53,503 nt of DNA from Candidatus Rifleibacteriota bacterium (lineage in GTDB: Bacteria > Muiribacteriota > UBA6191 > JACPRK01 > JACQZM01): contig JACQZM010000163.1 in the NCBI GenBank assembly GCA_016213885.1, forward strand, positions 1 through 53,503, in the 5' to 3' direction. This document shows, in pieces, positions 51,775 through 53,503 of the stretch. Position 1 is the first letter of the stretch; the number at the start of each line of letters is the position of its first letter. The position numbers and the translations under genes are program-made. The notes beneath the pieces were generated by a model. That model searched no databases, had not been told where the DNA came from, and saw only the letters and a program-made list of their open reading frames with translations.

Positions 51775-53503
51775 CTACCTGGCCTCGACACCGTCCATGT
51801 CGGGCGAGGCGGCCGGCGGGATGACCCGGGGGGCCAGCGAAGGGCCGTCCACGACCACCTGGTGGCTCGTCACGGCGTCTCCCTCCTGGACCGCCTTCAC
51901 GTCGTCGGCCCGCTCCTCCACGCTGGCCAGGAGGCCCGTGACCGGTCCCTGCCAGCCCAGCGGGTCCTGGACGCCTCCGGGCACCGGATCGGCCGGGAAG
52001 AGCGTCGGGTTCTTCCCGTTGGCCGAGGTTCCCGGGACCTTGCCGTCCTGATCGATGTCGATCTCCACGGTCCGCCCGGCCGTGGCCTCGGCCTCGACGA
52101 ACGCGGCCTGCTGCTCCGTCACCAGGATCCCGTCGGTGACCCGGGCGATCGTCTTGTAGACCGAGACCTTCAAGGCGGGGTTGTCGTGGCAGAACCCCTC
52201 CAGGAGCTGGGCCAGCGTCTCCGGCTTCCGGGAGGAGAGGGTCTTCAGCACCAGCCAGCTCTGCTCCCGGCCCAGCGCCTCTCTCAGCCGGGCGAGAACG
52301 TTGGCCACGGCGTACTCGGACCTCAGGAAGTCGTATCGCCCCCTGGGCTGCCCCTTTCTGGCCTGGAGACCCTCGACGTAGGCCCGGGCCCGCTCGAGGT
52401 GAGCGATCTGGGCGTTCGCGCCCAGCTCCTGGGCGAGCGCCGTCCAGTCAGAGTCCTTCATCCCCAGCTTGGTCGCCGTCTCCTTGAGCCCCTTCATGAA
52501 ATCGTCCCGGGAGGAGCCGAACGGCGGCACGGTCAGCGGCTTGTCCGTGGCCAGCAGGCCCGCCGCGATGAGCCTGGCTCCCAGCAGGTCCGCGGTGCCT
52601 CGGTTCAGCTTCTTGAGCACCACGCCGACCGTGGAGTCGTAGTTGATCCTGTTGGCCTCGCCGGGGTACGACTCCTTGGGAGAGCCCACGACCACCATGG
52701 AGTTGGCCTCGGCCCAGCCCTCGACGAAGGCGAACTGGGGCGTGGACAGGGTCGCCAGCGTGTGGGAGTTTCCGTTCATGTGAGGGGCCGTTCCGGCGCC
52801 CTTGAACCCGTAGAGGCCCAGGGCGGCGAAGTTGATGACGTGCCCCAGCTCGTGGGCCACCGTGTCGGCGATCTCCTGCTGCAGGGCGTAGCGCTGGCCG
52901 TCCTGCACCAGCCTGGCGACCGTGCCGACGTCGTGGGCGTTCCAGAGCTTCTTCCCCTCGAGGCCTCTGGAGTCGAGGTCCCTGATCACGGCGGCCGAGA
53001 GCCACTCCACGTAGCTCTTGCAGGGCAGGGCCGAGGCGACCTGGCCCAGGTCCATGGGCGCGGAGGCGCCGATCGTGAGCCGCATGCTCTTGAGCACGTC
53101 GCGGTCGAACTGGGCCTTGTCCCCGTTGCGCCCCTTCTTGACCGCCTCGGCGTACCAGGCGCGGGTCGCCTCGATGATCTGCCGGTTCACGTCCGCGGTC
53201 TCCTTGGTCGCGGTGTTGGCCTGGCTCGAGTGGTCCATGGCCTCGCCCATCAGGAGCATCGGCGCCGTCACCGGCCCCACCTTCTTGCCGTCCCTGGTGT
53301 AGCTGATGGTGGCCCACGGCTGGGCGTACGCCCAGGTGCCCTTGGGATCGAGCAAGACGTAGAGCGGCTGCACCTTGTCGGCCGGCGTGCCCGCTGCCAG
53401 CTGCGCCTGACGGTAGAACGCCGCCTGGGTCTTGAGCCGCTCCGCGCGGGAGGCGACCAGCTCGGCGCCGCTCACTCCGGACAGCTTGGCCCTGTCCAGG
53501 CTG
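51775..53503 (-). CDS. Zinc metallopeptidase-like protein (partial)
   Basis: At least 566 residues, open to the window edge; the frame continues upstream of the first GTG, so the N-terminus is outside. A zincin active site is seen: VAHELGHVINF (HExxH) followed by EGWAEANS as the likely third ligand, with a glycine- and histidine-containing segment between. The C-terminal region is helical, then low in complexity (TVEIDIDQDGKVPGTS, then proline-rich). Probably an exported peptidase; the substrate cannot be told. Confidence 0.75.
   Translation of the reverse strand, partial: SLDRAKLSGVSGAELVASRAERLKTQAAFYRQAQLAAGTPADKVQPLYVLLDPKGTWAYAQPWATISYTRDGKKVGPVTAPMLLMGEAMDHSSQANTATKETADVNRQIIEATRAWYAEAVKKGRNGDKAQFDRDVLKSMRLTIGASAPMDLGQVASALPCKSYVEWLSAAVIRDLDSRGLEGKKLWNAHDVGTVARLVQDGQRYALQQEIADTVAHELGHVINFAALGLYGFKGAGTAPHMNGNSHTLATLSTPQFAFVEGWAEANSMVVVGSPKESYPGEANRINYDSTVGVVLKKLNRGTADLLGARLIAAGLLATDKPLTVPPFGSSRDDFMKGLKETATKLGMKDSDWTALAQELGANAQIAHLERARAYVEGLQARKGQPRGRYDFLRSEYAVANVLARLREALGREQSWLVLKTLSSRKPETLAQLLEGFCHDNPALKVSVYKTIARVTDGILVTEQQAAFVEAEATAGRTVEIDIDQDGKVPGTSANGKNPTLFPADPVPGGVQDPLGWQGPVTGLLASVEERADDVKAVQEGDAVTSHQVVVDGPSLAPRVIPPAASPDMDGVEAR

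Noticed and set aside
1..53503. tRNA genes, rRNA, CRISPR arrays and transposases
   Set aside because: No cloverleaf-like T-arm/acceptor combination, regular spacer-repeat array or transposase motif was seen by reading; a covariance search would be decisive.

Overview
The window is a high-GC bacterial chromosome segment around a replication origin. dnaA and a dciA-type DUF721 gene run leftward from a cluster of DnaA-box-like sites, and nrdR lies on the other side. Secretion genes, GTG starts, FHA/sigma-54 and Ser/Thr-kinase regulators, TPR/PEGA proteins and prokaryotic RING zinc ribbons suggest a deep-branching Gram-negative-type bacterium. The phylum cannot be settled by reading; a Riflebacteria-like or other candidate-phylum lineage is only a guess.

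Layout. 0-9 kb: dciA, dnaA, oriC, nrdR with a DUF4159 gene, then a leftward five-gene envelope operon (pilus-assembly-like protein, tatC, STN-domain protein, TPR protein, membrane-anchored protein). 9-18 kb: a small gene plus an McrB-like ATPase, a TPR/PEGA/TerB-like protein, an MBL-fold hydrolase, a scar joining an ECF-sigma fragment to a secreted-protein gene, asparagine synthetase and a cation-efflux transporter. 18-29 kb: a Clp-type double AAA+ ATPase fused to a GGQ-less release-factor-2 homologue, a divergent RING/beta-propeller membrane protein, an AAA ATPase with a small companion gene, a GT39-like glycosyltransferase and a secreted alpha-amylase.

29-42 kb is an accessory region. It holds VapBC, a PqqD/radical-SAM/SPASM enzyme with a membrane protein, a truncated DUF4143 ATPase, a wHTH-MNT/HEPN pair, a second RHH/PIN pair, an AAA-ATPase/DUF4276 pair resembling PARIS-type defence, duplicated gene fragments, a DUF3089 hydrolase, a DUF5678/retropepsin pair, and a gene-free 0.6 kb interval. 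That interval reads on the minus strand as a promoter-to-terminator, densely helical RNA of about 594 nt. 42-53.5 kb: a RING/thioredoxin membrane protein, a 1,114-residue anchored protein, a secreted propeller-like protein, a kinase next to an FHA-GAF-sigma54 regulator, and a metalloprotease cut by the window edge.

Six copies of an intergenic repeat of about 105-215 bp with stacked perfect hairpins are scattered through the window. The two most unusual items are the Clp-RF2 fusion (18379-21282) and the large structured RNA (40958-41551). No tRNA, rRNA, CRISPR array or transposase gene was recognised.
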